This document shows positions 24,752 through 34,483 of a stretch of 64,000 nt of DNA, piece after piece; positions within the stretch are counted from its first letter, which is position 1; each line of letters begins with the position of its first letter. Both the position numbers and the translations under genes were made by a program. The DNA is taken from NCBI GenBank assembly GCA_023417475.1, contig JAEZFP010000046.1:1-64000 (forward strand), written 5' to 3'. The notes under the pieces are model-generated. The model made no database searches. It saw only the letters and a list, made by a program, of their open reading frames with translations, and had not been told where the DNA came from. The stretch comes from Bacillota bacterium (GTDB taxonomy: Bacteria; Bacillota; UBA4882; UBA8346).

Positions 24752-26062
24752 TTAGTTCTTTCCGGTCACCAGATCAATCTTCGCTTCCGCGGTGAGGTAA
24801 CCGACAATTCCTTGATAATATCCGTTTAACGCTTGGTCCAACGCCAATTGGGCGTCCATGATATCCATGGTGGTGGCCATGCCCGCTTCAAACCGGGCTT
24901 GGGTCAAACGGAGGGATTCTTTGCTAAGATCGATATTCGCTTGATTGGCGTGAGTTTTCTCAATACTTTCACTAAAGCTCTGGAGCGATTCCTCTACTTC
25001 CAATCGTACTTTATCCTTCAAATCGGCTTCTTGGATTGTAACAAGCTCTTCACTCCCTTTTGCTTGTTCGACTTTGGATTTATTGACTTTATTGAAAATA
25101 TTCCCTTTTACTTCTAGCGTTAACGTATATGCGCCGCTATAACCGTTCAGCGAAATATCCTTAGCCGTCGCACCGTATGCGGCTGTCAAATCGACACTCG
25201 GTCGATTCACTCCGATTTGGGTTAACTCCGTCAGGAGCTTTTTACTTTCAGCCAATTGATGGATTTGGTGGAAATCGACCCGGTCGCGATAAGCGGTCTC
25301 CAATAGTACCGGTAAAGAATATTTAACACTCGCAGGCATTTCCATTTTGGTCGCGTCATAATTGATTGCAAATTGTTTTTCCTTCGGAAATCCAATTGCG
25401 GTTGCTAACTGCAGTTTAGCTAAAACGACTTTGTTTTGAGCACTAATGACATCCGGTTTCATCTTATCACGCTGGACTTCGGCCCGGAGTAAATCAAATT
25501 TCGAGGCAGTACCCACCTTATACAGGGTTTCAATCCGTTGGAAATGTTTATCCATATTATCATACGAAGATTGAGCTACCTTTAGTGATTGATCGGTAAG
25601 CCATACATTATAGTAAGCCTGCTTGACACTAAAGGTCAATTGTTGTTTAGCGCTCCGTTCGCTTTCCTGGGTTGATTCCAGATTTATCTTAGCTAATTGC
25701 AACTTTTTTTCAAGCGATCCTCCCGAATACAGTGGCAGCGTACCTGAAATACCGCCACTGACTTGGGAATCCCGCGCTTTTTTATCGAACACATACTGTT
25801 CTTTGCTGGAGTAATTTTGGTCAACTTTGTAACCGACTGTTGGCCAAAAAGCCGCTTCAGCCTCTTTCACCGCCTCTTTGGCAATATCCACATTTTTGGC
25901 GGCGACTTTCAACTGTTGATTGTTTTTAAACGCCATATCCAGGCATTGGTCCAGCGTCAGCACTTCCGGCGCGGCCGGTTTGGGACTTTCGGCGGCCAAG
26001 GCGCTGAAGGGAACGGCAACGATCAGCATGGCCAGGAGGCCGATGGTTATTTTACGAAACAT
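24752..26062 (-). CDS. tolC: TolC-family outer membrane channel
   Basis: A 436-residue outer-membrane efflux protein. Residues 1-23 are a signal peptide ending in ALAA. The OEP repeats follow: LTLDQCLDMAFKNNQQLKVAAKNVDIAKEAVKEAEAAFWP, then SVKQAYYNVWL, RIETLYKVGTASKFDLLRAEVQRDK, and in the second half SLRLTQARFEAGMATTMDIMDAQLALDQALNGYYQGIVGYLTAEAKIDLVTG. It should trimerise to a periplasm-spanning duct for the RND pump encoded just upstream. Direct evidence for an outer membrane. Last gene of the export operon. Confidence 0.95.
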   Translation of the reverse strand: MFRKITIGLLAMLIVAVPFSALAAESPKPAAPEVLTLDQCLDMAFKNNQQLKVAAKNVDIAKEAVKEAEAAFWPTVGYKVDQNYSSKEQYVFDKKARDSQVSGGISGTLPLYSGGSLEKKLQLAKINLESTQESERSAKQQLTFSVKQAYYNVWLTDQSLKVAQSSYDNMDKHFQRIETLYKVGTASKFDLLRAEVQRDKMKPDVISAQNKVVLAKLQLATAIGFPKEKQFAINYDATKMEMPASVKYSLPVLLETAYRDRVDFHQIHQLAESKKLLTELTQIGVNRPSVDLTAAYGATAKDISLNGYSGAYTLTLEVKGNIFNKVNKSKVEQAKGSEELVTIQEADLKDKVRLEVEESLQSFSESIEKTHANQANIDLSKESLRLTQARFEAGMATTMDIMDAQLALDQALNGYYQGIVGYLTAEAKIDLVTGKN

Positions 26063-26158
26063 GGGTTAATCCCTCCAATTTGTCTTCATACTTTTGCCTC
26101 CGCGACGGGGGAGGAGCAACGCGGTGATAATCTTCAAGATTGTCTAAAATCGGAATTT

Positions 26159-29100
26159 TTATACAGTTTTTCCCTTGGCGCCGGAAGGTTTGCCAAAACC
26201 AAGAAAGAAATCGCGCAGTTTTTCGATCCGGGTATAAACGACCGGCACCACCACCAGGGTCATTAACATCGAGACCGCCAAACCGCCAATCAAAGCCCAA
26301 CCTAAGCCTACTTTAAATTCGGAACCGGGCGCTGAAGACAATGCCAACGGCAACATCCCGAAGATCATCGTCAAGGTGGTCATCAAAATCGGCCGCAACC
26401 GTTCCCGTCCGGCTTCAATCAACGCGTCGTACACGCTTAAGCCTTCTTCCTCGCGGGCCCGGTTAGCGAAGTCCACCAACAAGATGGCGTTTTTACTGAC
26501 CAAACCGACCAGCATGATGATGCCCATAATCGAAAAGACCGCGAGCGAGTTTTTGGTTAATCCTAACGCCAATAGCGCTCCGATGATGGCCAACGGGACC
26601 GAAAAGAGCACGGTAAAGGGATAAATAAAGGAGTTGTAAAGCGCCGCCATGATCAGGTAAACGAAGACAATTGCGGCCAATAACGCCATACCCAAACTGT
26701 TGAACGAATCCGCCTGATTTTTCAAGGATCCGACCGGTTTGACGGTAACACCGGCCGGCAGATTGGCTTTCTCAAGCTGTTTGGTGATATCCCGGCCAAC
26801 GTCGCCGCTGGCTTTACCGACGGTTTCGGAAAGAACCGTAATCGCGTAATTGCGGTCGCGTCGTTCTAACTTGGTCGGTCCGGACGAAGCTTGAATCGCC
26901 GCAAACTGATTTAACGGAATCAGTTCGCCGCTGGCGTTCATCACCCGCAACTCGCCGATGTCTTGGGTCCGGGTCCGGTTGAAACGGTCCAACATCACCC
27001 GGATCGGATATTCGGTTCCGTCCTTATCCATAAATTTCGAATCGTCGTTCCCGGTCAGTCCAACCTGCAAGGTCTGGCCGACGTTGGCGACATTCAAACC
27101 CAAATCCGCCATTTTCTTGCGGTCGAATACCACCTTCATCTCCGGTTGGCCTTCTTCCGAAGATAAGCGAACATCGGAAGTGCCGGGGACATTGGCGGCA
27201 ATTGCTTTCACCATCGCGGCCGCTTTGGAAACGGCCGACCAGTTGGTTCCCATCACCGCCAGTTGGATCGGAGCGGAAGAACCGCCGCCACCCATCGCCG
27301 ACGCCGCGGTAATATGAACAGTAATTCCTGGAATCTTTTCATATTCCTCTTTCAAAGTTAACCGGACATCATCGGTGCTACGTCCCGGCCGCTGCTCTTT
27401 GGGAGTTAAATTGACAAAAAATATTCCGCTGTTGGCAGCCGTGGTTTGACCGCTGCTCGCCACACCGCTGGCGACAAAGATCGTTTCGACCTCTTTCAGA
27501 CTGGAAGCAAACTGCTCCATCCGTTGGGTGATCAGGTTGGTCTCCTCCACCTTGGAGCCGGTCGGCAACTCAACCGTGATTTGCAATGCGCCTTGGTCAC
27601 TGGCCGGCATAAACTCCGCCCCGATATAACCGCCGCCCACCAAAGACACTGCGGCCAAAAACATCAACGTGGCGGTGATCAACACCATCCAGGGATGTTT
27701 TAAACTGCCGCGCAACACTTTCAAATAATCTTCGGTAACAATGTTGTAAAATTTCTCAAATCCCAAACCGAACCGGCCCATTAACGTATCTTTGGATAAA
27801 TGTTCCAGTTTACCAAAACGCGAGGATAGCAAGGGCGTAACGGTAAATGAAACGAATAGGCTGGTTAAGGTGGAAATCACGATGACCAATGAGAAGGAGC
27901 GGATGATGCCGCCAATCGTCCCGGAGACCAACGCCAACGGCAGGTACACGGCGACGTCGACCAAGGTGATGGAGAGCGCCGTAAACCCGATCTCGTTCCG
28001 GCCTTCCAGCGAGGCGACGCGGCGCTCCTTGCCCATCTCCAGATGCCGGTAGATATTCTCCAAAACGACGATGGCGTCGTCGACCAAAATACCGATAACC
28101 AACGATAACGCCAGTAAGGTAATGATATTTAAGGTGAAGCCCATCGCCCACATTCCAATAAAGGTGACCACCAATGAAGTGGGGATCGCGACCATAACAA
28201 TCAGCGAGTTGCGGAAACTATGCAAGAAAAGCAGCATGACTCCGGCAACCAGCAAAATGGCGAAAAACAGGTCTTCTTTCACCGCTTTGGCCGAATCCGT
28301 CGTAAACGTCGAGTTATCCATGGCCACAATCGCTTGGTAATTGATCTTTTGATAATCTTGCTCCAGTCGTTTCAGCTCATCGCGCACCACTTGACTGACG
28401 GAAACCGAGTTGGCGTCGGACTGTTTGCGGATCATCACGCCGATGGTCGATTTCCCGTTAATCCGGGTAATGACATCGCTTTCAACGAAACCGTCTTCAA
28501 TCTCGGCGACATCCGTCAGGCGGATCTGGCTGTTGCCGTTTTGTTTCACAATCAGCTCGCGGAGTTGCTCCACGGACTCGAATTTACCGGCTAAACGCAC
28601 TACAAACTGACGATCGCTATCTTTAAAGGTTCCGGTCGGATAATCCAAGTTACTGGTTTGCACCGCTTGCAATACTTGCAACGCCGACAAACCGTATGTT
28701 TGCAGCTTATCCAAGCTTAAGTTGACTCGGATCTCCCGCTGTTTGCCGCCCATGATATTGACCTGACCGACGCCGGCCAACTGGGACAACCGCGGTTTAA
28801 TAATGTCGTTCATTAATTGGTAGAATTGGGCGTCCGGCAAGTTACTGGTGGTTCCCAAGATCAGGATGGGCATATCGTCCAAGGAAACTTTGGAGATCGC
28901 CGGACTTTTGATCCCATCGGGAAGGTTCGGCAAGATCTGATTCACTTTCCGTTGCACGTCTTGAAGCGCGGTATCGATCTTCGCCTCTTGCGTAAAACTG
29001 ATGGTAAGCGCCGAATAGCCTTCCTGCGAAGTCGATACGACCGAATCAATCTTATCAACGCCGGAGATCGCATCTTCAATCTTTTTGGTCACTGAAGTCT

Positions 29101-29278
29101 CTACTTCCGTGGCGGAAGCCCCCGGATACTGAGTTGTTACCGTAACCGTGGGGATATCCAGCTTGGGCAGCAGTTCATATTTCATGGAGCTGTATCCGTA
29201 CACCCCAAGCAAAGTTAGGGCTGAAAAAAGCACAATAATCAATATAGGGCGTTTGATCGATAGTTCCGTTAAGGTCAT
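26159..29278 (-). CDS. RND efflux pump (HAE1/AcrB family)
   Basis: A 1039-residue inner-membrane proton antiporter that expels drugs or lipophilic compounds. The two-fold RND layout is intact: N-terminal helix (SIKRPILIIVLFSALTLLGVYGY), two large periplasmic loops, and twelve expected membrane helices. TM4 holds the paired aspartates of the proton relay in GILVDDAIVVLENIYRH, and the C-terminal half has GLVSKNAILLVDFANRAREEEG and ALIEAGRERLRPILMTTLTMIFGMLPLAL. The aspartates favour the hydrophobe/amphiphile group over heavy-metal pumps. Second gene of the operon after the adaptor. Confidence 0.95.
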   Translation of the reverse strand: MTLTELSIKRPILIIVLFSALTLLGVYGYSSMKYELLPKLDIPTVTVTTQYPGASATEVETSVTKKIEDAISGVDKIDSVVSTSQEGYSALTISFTQEAKIDTALQDVQRKVNQILPNLPDGIKSPAISKVSLDDMPILILGTTSNLPDAQFYQLMNDIIKPRLSQLAGVGQVNIMGGKQREIRVNLSLDKLQTYGLSALQVLQAVQTSNLDYPTGTFKDSDRQFVVRLAGKFESVEQLRELIVKQNGNSQIRLTDVAEIEDGFVESDVITRINGKSTIGVMIRKQSDANSVSVSQVVRDELKRLEQDYQKINYQAIVAMDNSTFTTDSAKAVKEDLFFAILLVAGVMLLFLHSFRNSLIVMVAIPTSLVVTFIGMWAMGFTLNIITLLALSLVIGILVDDAIVVLENIYRHLEMGKERRVASLEGRNEIGFTALSITLVDVAVYLPLALVSGTIGGIIRSFSLVIVISTLTSLFVSFTVTPLLSSRFGKLEHLSKDTLMGRFGLGFEKFYNIVTEDYLKVLRGSLKHPWMVLITATLMFLAAVSLVGGGYIGAEFMPASDQGALQITVELPTGSKVEETNLITQRMEQFASSLKEVETIFVASGVASSGQTTAANSGIFFVNLTPKEQRPGRSTDDVRLTLKEEYEKIPGITVHITAASAMGGGGSSAPIQLAVMGTNWSAVSKAAAMVKAIAANVPGTSDVRLSSEEGQPEMKVVFDRKKMADLGLNVANVGQTLQVGLTGNDDSKFMDKDGTEYPIRVMLDRFNRTRTQDIGELRVMNASGELIPLNQFAAIQASSGPTKLERRDRNYAITVLSETVGKASGDVGRDITKQLEKANLPAGVTVKPVGSLKNQADSFNSLGMALLAAIVFVYLIMAALYNSFIYPFTVLFSVPLAIIGALLALGLTKNSLAVFSIMGIIMLVGLVSKNAILLVDFANRAREEEGLSVYDALIEAGRERLRPILMTTLTMIFGMLPLALSSAPGSEFKVGLGWALIGGLAVSMLMTLVVVPVVYTRIEKLRDFFLGFGKPSGAKGKTV

Positions 29279-29334
29279 GTTTTTTCACCCAAATTCTTCT
29301 AAATTTTATTTGGATATAGCAAGTGCGCTGGGGT

Positions 29335-30384
29335 TTATTTCATAATGGTGACTGGGATATTGTCCTTCAGATTGTCCTGACCGGCAAAAACCACCGTCTC
29401 CCCTTCGCTCAAGCCTTGAATGACCGTGAGTTTGTTGCCGACCTCGGAACCGACCACAATCGGACGGAGTTTGGCGTTATTGCCTTCCACGACATACACT
29501 TTGGGATCGTTGACGCTTCCCACCAGCGCCGTCCGGGGAATCGTCAGCGCGTCCTGGCTCGGCAGGATAAAGGTGACCTTGCCGTACATACCCGATTTCA
29601 GCGGATATTGTTTATTGATATTGGGGATCAGGACTTGCACCGGGTAGTTGTGGGCCGTATCGCTTTTGGCGCTGATGCTCTCGATCCGGCCGTTCATTTT
29701 CACCCCGGGGTAAACATCGGTTTCCACCGCAACCGGATCGCCGGTTTTAAGCCGGAAAGCGTTCCGTTCGCCAATATTGAGTTTCACTTTGAAGACCGAA
29801 GTATCGACAACATTGGCGACGACGGTTCCCGGATTAATCATGGTCCCGATATTCACCGGGCGCGAGGTGACCACTCCCGAGATTGGCGAGGTGACCACCG
29901 AGTTGTGATACTGACGTTGGGTGGAGATGTACGAAGCTTCCGCCGATTTAAACTGCAACCGGGCCGCTTCCAGCTCGGTGTCGGAGATGACTTCCTGTTT
30001 GCGTAAGGTTTGATACCGTTCCCAATCGCGTTGCGCTTTCTCATAGTTGACTTTGGCCGTTGCAAACTGGGTCTGCGACAACAAATCGTCCAATTTGACC
30101 AGCGGCGCGCCGGCATTCACATAGGAGCCTTCCTTCACCATCACTGCGGTGACTTTGCCGGTTTGTTCCGCCGCTACGTTAACGTCGTTGTTGGCGACAA
30201 TTTCGCCGATCTGTGTCAGACTGTCCGCTAGATTTTCTTTCGCAATGGTTACAACCGAAACCGGATAGGCTTCGATCTTGATAATCTTTGCTTTCTCGGT
30301 CATTTCCGATTTGTTTTTAACAAGCGTAAACCCAATCAAAGCAATTACTACAAGGATCCCAAGGATTGCTAATATTTTTTTCAT
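29335..30384 (-). CDS. RND periplasmic adaptor subunit
   Basis: A 349-residue membrane fusion protein that joins the RND pump to TolC. An N-terminal membrane anchor (residues 4-23) has no lipobox. A split lipoyl domain (QTGKVTAVMVKEGSYVNAGAPLVKLDD and SPISGVVTSRPVNIGTMINPGTVVANVVD) flanks a short coiled hairpin, followed by beta-barrel and membrane-proximal domains. ATG at 30384 follows AAAGGTGAT. First structural gene of the adaptor-pump-tolC operon, 56 bp before the pump gene. Confidence 0.94.
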   Translation of the reverse strand: MKKILAILGILVVIALIGFTLVKNKSEMTEKAKIIKIEAYPVSVVTIAKENLADSLTQIGEIVANNDVNVAAEQTGKVTAVMVKEGSYVNAGAPLVKLDDLLSQTQFATAKVNYEKAQRDWERYQTLRKQEVISDTELEAARLQFKSAEASYISTQRQYHNSVVTSPISGVVTSRPVNIGTMINPGTVVANVVDTSVFKVKLNIGERNAFRLKTGDPVAVETDVYPGVKMNGRIESISAKSDTAHNYPVQVLIPNINKQYPLKSGMYGKVTFILPSQDALTIPRTALVGSVNDPKVYVVEGNNAKLRPIVVGSEVGNKLTVIQGLSEGETVVFAGQDNLKDNIPVTIMK

Positions 30385-30613
30385 CCGATATCACCTTTGG
30401 CTTTCTTTTTTAAATATTTTAAGAATAAAGCCCCTTATCATAAGATGAAGTGCAACGTTCCGACTTTCTCAGTCTTATGGCCGATAAAGCTACGGCACGG
30501 AATTGATTTCATCTGCTTACCGCGGTACGCTCCCAAACGGGTTTGACCGAATCGAACTTTCCAGATAGTGCCAATACCTCCTTAACGTATTTTTACGAAA
30601 GTAAATCCCAAAG

Positions 30614-30625
30614 TTTGTTAACAAA
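30614..30625. promoter_or_regulatory. Palindrome in the export-operon control region
   Basis: TTTGTTAACAAA is a perfect 12-bp palindrome within the 290-bp gap between the TetR gene and the adaptor gene. Next to it lie AAATGATTAAATGAATG direct repeats. It is a candidate operator for the adjacent TetR repressor; no protein binding can be shown here. Confidence 0.4.
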
Positions 30626-30675
30626 TGATTAAATGAATGTTTTATTTTTAAATTCACACTTAGGGCAAAAAAATT

Positions 30676-31269
30676 TCAGGAACCCTTGTGAATCGCTTTG
30701 ATTACGAAAGCATACATTTCTTCGACTCCCTGGATAACCGCTTCCAAATCTTGCTGCATAAAAATACCTTTGCCGCACACCTCAAAGGAATCCATGAATA
30801 ACCGGGCGGTTTTGGGCACATTTTCAATTTCAAAAACGCCTTCATCCACACCCTGCTGCAGGATAAGCGCGTACAAACCGACAAAATCGTCGAGAAACGC
30901 GGTTCGTTTATCAAAAGTCTTATGAAGATATTTAATGGTCTCAACACTTTGAAACATTTGCCAAAAACCCCGGTCTTCATGGGCCAGTCTTCCCATGTAA
31001 CGAAACGTGTGAATCACAAAATCGTGTAACAACTGTTCGGCCGGGAGATTCTGATTAACCAATTCCCTACTGTAAAAAAGGAACTGTTGACAGATTCGGT
31101 TGAGATAGGCTTCGATCAAATCTTCTTTATTTTTGAAGTCTTTATAAATGACACCGACACTGATTCCGACTTCTTTGGCAATATCCTGCATGGTGGTTTT
31201 GTCAATACCAAACCGGCTTACCAGTCTCATGAACGCGTCTAAAATTTCTACTTTGCGATCGGATTGCAT
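30676..31269 (-). CDS. TetR-family transcriptional regulator
   Basis: A 197-residue regulator. The N-terminal helix-turn-helix reads ILDAFMRLVSRFGIDKTTMQDIAKEVGISVGVIYKDFKNKEDLIEAYLN, with variable helical ligand-binding domain after it. ATG at 31269 with GAGG upstream is preferred over the longer open frame. It precedes the adaptor-pump-tolC genes on the same strand and probably represses them until a pump substrate binds. Confidence 0.93.
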   Translation of the reverse strand: MQSDRKVEILDAFMRLVSRFGIDKTTMQDIAKEVGISVGVIYKDFKNKEDLIEAYLNRICQQFLFYSRELVNQNLPAEQLLHDFVIHTFRYMGRLAHEDRGFWQMFQSVETIKYLHKTFDKRTAFLDDFVGLYALILQQGVDEGVFEIENVPKTARLFMDSFEVCGKGIFMQQDLEAVIQGVEEMYAFVIKAIHKGS

Positions 31270-31544
31270 CGTTTTTTCCTCTTCTTTGTTAATGTTAATG
31301 TCGTAATGAACTCGTGAATATAAAAATGATTTATTCACAATCCATAATATCTGGAATTAATGGTTTTGTCAATTACATTCCTGTAAAATTCGCCGCTGTT
31401 TCCAGGATTATTGGGGCCGCTGCAACCTTTGGCAATCCTTCCATGAGATTATCGTTGGTTACGCCCCAAAGCGGTGGTGGGAATAATTGCAGCCGAATAC
31501 AATGAAAGAAAGATCATAACGAATAGGAGCGCCTGCTAAACTCA

Positions 31545-32114
31545 ATGTCAGACCAGTCGCCATCCCGATGCGCGGTCCTGCTCGACCGGGACGGTACCAT
31601 CAATCAAGAGGTCGGTTATCTTCATAAAAAGGAGGATTTTCAATTTATTCCCCGGGTTCCGGAGGCAATCCGCCTGCTCAACGAAGCGGGATTGCTGGTT
31701 ATTGTCGTAACCAATCAGGCCGGCGTCGCCAAAGGGTATTATCCCGAGAGCGCCGTCACGGAATTACATCGTTATATCAATGAACGCCTGGCCGAATCGG
31801 GAGCCCAAATCGACGCTTTTTACTATTGTCCCCACCATCCCGCCGCGGCGCTGGAACAATACCGGGTGGAGTGCGACTGCCGCAAACCCCGGCCCGGACT
31901 GCTCTATCAGGCGCAACATGATTTCCGGATCGATCTGGCGGCCAGTTTTATGATCGGCGATAAAGTCGCCGATGTACTCGCCGGACAACGCGCCAATTGC
32001 CGCAGCGTTTTGGTTCGCACCGGCCATGGCTGGGAACAACGGCTCGACGATCCCGGCGTCCCGATTGTCGCCGATTTGTGGTCGGCCGTGACGGATGTGA
32101 TGGGCTTGGAGTGA
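31545..32114 (+). CDS. gmhB: D-glycero-manno-heptose 1,7-bisphosphate phosphatase
   Basis: A 189-residue HAD-superfamily phosphatase. The nucleophile motif is LLDRDGTINQEVGYL, with VVTNQAG as motif II and IGDKVADVLAGQRA as motif IV. The zinc-binding insert CPHHP...CDCRKPRPG is diagnostic for GmhB. It removes phosphate from heptose bisphosphate on the path to ADP- or GDP-heptose, used in lipopolysaccharide core or S-layer glycan, consistent with a diderm envelope. The ATG has AGGAG somewhat far upstream. No other heptose gene is in the window. Confidence 0.92.
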   Translation: MSDQSPSRCAVLLDRDGTINQEVGYLHKKEDFQFIPRVPEAIRLLNEAGLLVIVVTNQAGVAKGYYPESAVTELHRYINERLAESGAQIDAFYYCPHHPAAALEQYRVECDCRKPRPGLLYQAQHDFRIDLAASFMIGDKVADVLAGQRANCRSVLVRTGHGWEQRLDDPGVPIVADLWSAVTDVMGLE

Positions 32115-32166
32115 AATCGCGAAATTCCCAGGCCGTCTCCCCAAGGGAACGCTGACGGTCACTATG

Positions 32167-32203
32167 AAAAAGCGGTTTGCCGCCGCAAGGGAGGCAAACC
32201 GTT
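32167..32203 (-). terminator. Terminator between gmhB and the oxidoreductase
   Basis: AAGCGGTTTGCC pairs with GGCAAACCGTTT around an 11-nt loop. On the minus strand it ends in CTTTTTC, so it mainly serves the oxidoreductase gene; it may also stop gmhB transcripts. Confidence 0.7.
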
Positions 32204-32219
32204 TCAGTGATTGACCCGC

Positions 32220-33206
32220 TTACACCGACGCCCATCTCCCGCTTGCCGCGGATTGGAAAAGGGCGTCGATGACTTTCATATTGTTGACTCCGTCGGCCGG
32301 CGAAACCGGCAATTCGGTATTAGCTTTCACCGACGCCGCAAAGGCTTCAAAAAGCAGTAAATATTGGTTAACCGCCGCAAACTCGACCGTGCGGGTGAGC
32401 AGTCCGGTTTGCACCGTTACCCTGGCCGGCGCGTCAGCCGGCGGGTTGAAGGGAATCGGCACCGTAATCACGCCGCCGGTCCCGTATATCGTCACCGATT
32501 GTTGGGGATAGGTCTGGGTACTGACGGTAAAAACCGCCCGAGAGTCGCCAAAGTCCAGGATGGCTTGGGTCAAAGTATCGGTGCCGAACTCCGGGTCCTG
32601 GGTCAGAACGGCCAAGACTCTTTGGGGCTCGGCCTGCATGATCAGTCGCGCCGAGGAGATCGCATAACAACCGATATCATAAAGGGCGCCGCCGCCGTTT
32701 GCTTTGATATTCCGGATATTCCGGGGATCGAGGTTCGTATAGCCGAAAAACGTATGCACCGCGCGAATCTTGCCAATCTCTTCAAAGCGAACCCAATCGC
32801 GAAGCTGCTGCCATTGGGGATGGCAACGGTACATAAAAGCCTCCATCACCTTCACCCCTTTTTGACGGGCATAGGCGAACGCCGCTTCGGCCTCGGCGGC
32901 ATTCATGGTCAACGGTTTCTCGCAAAGGGTCGGTTTGCCGTAATCGGCGGCTTTTTTGATCCACGTCGCGTGAAGATCATTGGGCAACGGATTATAAATA
33001 AAATCAATGGCCGGGTCTTGCAATAACGCTTCGTAACTGGGGTAGGACTTGGCAATACCGTACTCGGCCGCGGCTTGATTCGCTTTTACCCCGTCGCGGG
33101 AAGCAATTCCGTAAACTTCGATCTGTTCCGAAGGTAACAAGGCCGGCAGGACACGCGTAATAAAATGGCGCGACACGCCGAGTACCCCTAACTTCAATTT
33201 CGCCAT
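32220..33206 (-). CDS. Gfo/Idh/MocA-family oxidoreductase
   Basis: A 328-residue NAD(P)-dependent sugar or polyol dehydrogenase. The Rossmann start is LKLGVLGVSRHFITRVLPAL, a variant of GxGxxG. The family EKP motif appears in GKPTLCEKPLTMNAAEA and the C-terminal sheet domain follows (GGGALYDIGCYAISSARLIM). Substrate unknown. ATG at 33206 with AGGAGG 8 nt upstream is preferred to TTG at 33212. It converges with gmhB, and a phased repeat array lies behind its promoter side. Confidence 0.9.
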   Translation of the reverse strand: MAKLKLGVLGVSRHFITRVLPALLPSEQIEVYGIASRDGVKANQAAAEYGIAKSYPSYEALLQDPAIDFIYNPLPNDLHATWIKKAADYGKPTLCEKPLTMNAAEAEAAFAYARQKGVKVMEAFMYRCHPQWQQLRDWVRFEEIGKIRAVHTFFGYTNLDPRNIRNIKANGGGALYDIGCYAISSARLIMQAEPQRVLAVLTQDPEFGTDTLTQAILDFGDSRAVFTVSTQTYPQQSVTIYGTGGVITVPIPFNPPADAPARVTVQTGLLTRTVEFAAVNQYLLLFEAFAASVKANTELPVSPADGVNNMKVIDALFQSAASGRWASV

Positions 33207-33358
33207 TGGCAAAACCTCCTACCATTTATTGTTTTTCCCTGTTAGCGGTATTTCGCTATCCACCAGCAAATTCCTTTTGGGAAACGGGAAAAACTGAAAC
33301 TGCGCTACCGCATTTTCAAAACTTAATTACGGTCAACCGTTTCTTGATTTGTAGCACA

Positions 33359-33613
33359 TTTATTCATAGTTAACCGGATAAAAATATTTTTCAGTTCACA
33401 ATTGTGTTTATCCAACTTGCAAATTTATTTATCGATCTTACTTAAATATTTATTCACCTTGCTTTTCTGTTTATCCAACCTGAATAAATATTTATCGATC
33501 ACGAAATAATATTTCTTTAGCTGACAAAAATATTTTATGACCTGACAAAAATATTTATCAAGAATGAACGACAAATTATTCTGCCTAAAAATATTTTTCC
33601 CCGCAGAATATAA
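33359..33613 (+). repeat. Second 21-bp-period array with TTTATYC cores
   Basis: After a 27-bp unit at 33359, units start every 21 bp at 33386, 33407, 33428, 33449, 33470, 33491, 33512, 33533, 33554, 33575 and 33596. Typical units open TTTATCCAAC, TTTATCGATC or TTTATTCACC and end AAATA or AAAAATA. The period is identical to the array at 14386, and both share a TTATYCA core. This copy is strongly AT-rich, more degenerate and has no perfect DnaA box. It occupies the gap between the oxidoreductase promoter region and the terminator of the DinB-like gene. Confidence 0.8.
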
Positions 33614-33614
33614 T

Positions 33615-33650
33615 AAAAAACAGTCGTTGATAGATCATTGACTGTTTTTT
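33615..33650 (-). terminator. Terminator of the DinB-like gene
   Basis: AAAAAACAGTC pairs with GACTGTTTTTT around a 14-nt loop; the symmetric A and T runs make it bidirectional in principle. It lies just past the stop at 33674. Confidence 0.8.
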
Positions 33651-33673
33651 ATCATGAATGTGCATATTCTTTC

Positions 33674-34417
33674 TTAATCTATACCGTTCACACTGGTGAA
33701 ACCGGCGATAATCTCCTTGCCGATCAGCGCCCGGTCTTGATTGTCCGCCACGAACCGTCTCCAGCTCTCCCTAAAACCGGGCTCGTTTTTCACATCACTC
33801 AACAAGCTCTCAAGATTATAATAGTTACGGAGCAAACTTTCGGTCGGCTGTAACTCGTTGAGAAAGGGGTAGCTCTCCTCCCATAAGGCAAGGCCCTTTT
33901 GAAACATTTGCTTTTCCAGATAAAAGGCGACCATATGGATAAGCGGATGGGTAAGACTATCGATCAAGGCATAGCGCCACAAGGGCAGATTTAACCCTGT
34001 CAACTGGCCCGATTCCGACCATTGTTGCTGATTGATAGTCTCAATACTTAGTTGTAGCAGGCGACAACTCTCCGTGATCAACCGGCGGGTCGCCGGCAAC
34101 GAATCGGAACGATGCTTTTCGTAATTCCGCTGATTGAGTTCATCTAAATCATCATGTCTAAATTTGACAATCTCATTACGGCCGATTGCCGCCAGTTTGG
34201 CGCCGGCGATCAAGCGCCATTCGCTCAGATGGGCTGAAACATCCTGCGCCGTCCAGTCGGTGGCGCGAACCTGAAATCCTTCCCGAAGTTCGCTCTGCTC
34301 GTCAAGAAATTGAGTCTCGACCGCTGCGGTATGATTCAGTATTTGCACCAACTTTGCCTGGTAATTGATTTCGCTCACTCCTATCCGACTATTTAACTCA
34401 CCAACTTCACGTTTCAT
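33674..34417 (-). CDS. DinB/ClbS-like four-helix protein
   Basis: A 247-residue helical protein resembling the DinB superfamily (ClbS/DfsB or mycothiol-transferase-like groups). The segment WTAQDVSAHLSEWRLIAGAKL carries the usual first His, and a later HPLIHMVAFYLEK holds others that could bind metal. Function is unknown; relatives act in thiol-dependent detoxification or genotoxin resistance. ATG at 34417 with GGAGGA 8 nt upstream is chosen. It follows the WYL regulator by 66 bp and is probably its target. Confidence 0.65.
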   Translation of the reverse strand: MKREVGELNSRIGVSEINYQAKLVQILNHTAAVETQFLDEQSELREGFQVRATDWTAQDVSAHLSEWRLIAGAKLAAIGRNEIVKFRHDDLDELNQRNYEKHRSDSLPATRRLITESCRLLQLSIETINQQQWSESGQLTGLNLPLWRYALIDSLTHPLIHMVAFYLEKQMFQKGLALWEESYPFLNELQPTESLLRNYYNLESLLSDVKNEPGFRESWRRFVADNQDRALIGKEIIAGFTSVNGID

Positions 34418-34483
34418 AAAAAAATCCTCCATTCCACTTGAAACATACTCAAATTGTATCGGAGGAAATACGTCACCACTATG

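Noticed and set aside
30573..30600. AAGGAGG on the minus strand in the export-operon control region, possible leader peptide
   Set aside because: The only nearby start, TTG, is 2 nt from it, and the frame ends after about 21 codons without recognisable features.
31314..31505. Short plus-strand frame upstream of gmhB
   Set aside because: No ribosome-binding site and no recognisable features; it overlaps the promoter side of the TetR gene.
33359..33613. DnaA-box cluster of an origin
   Set aside because: No unit matches TTATNCACA exactly; only the period and partial core are shared with the first array.
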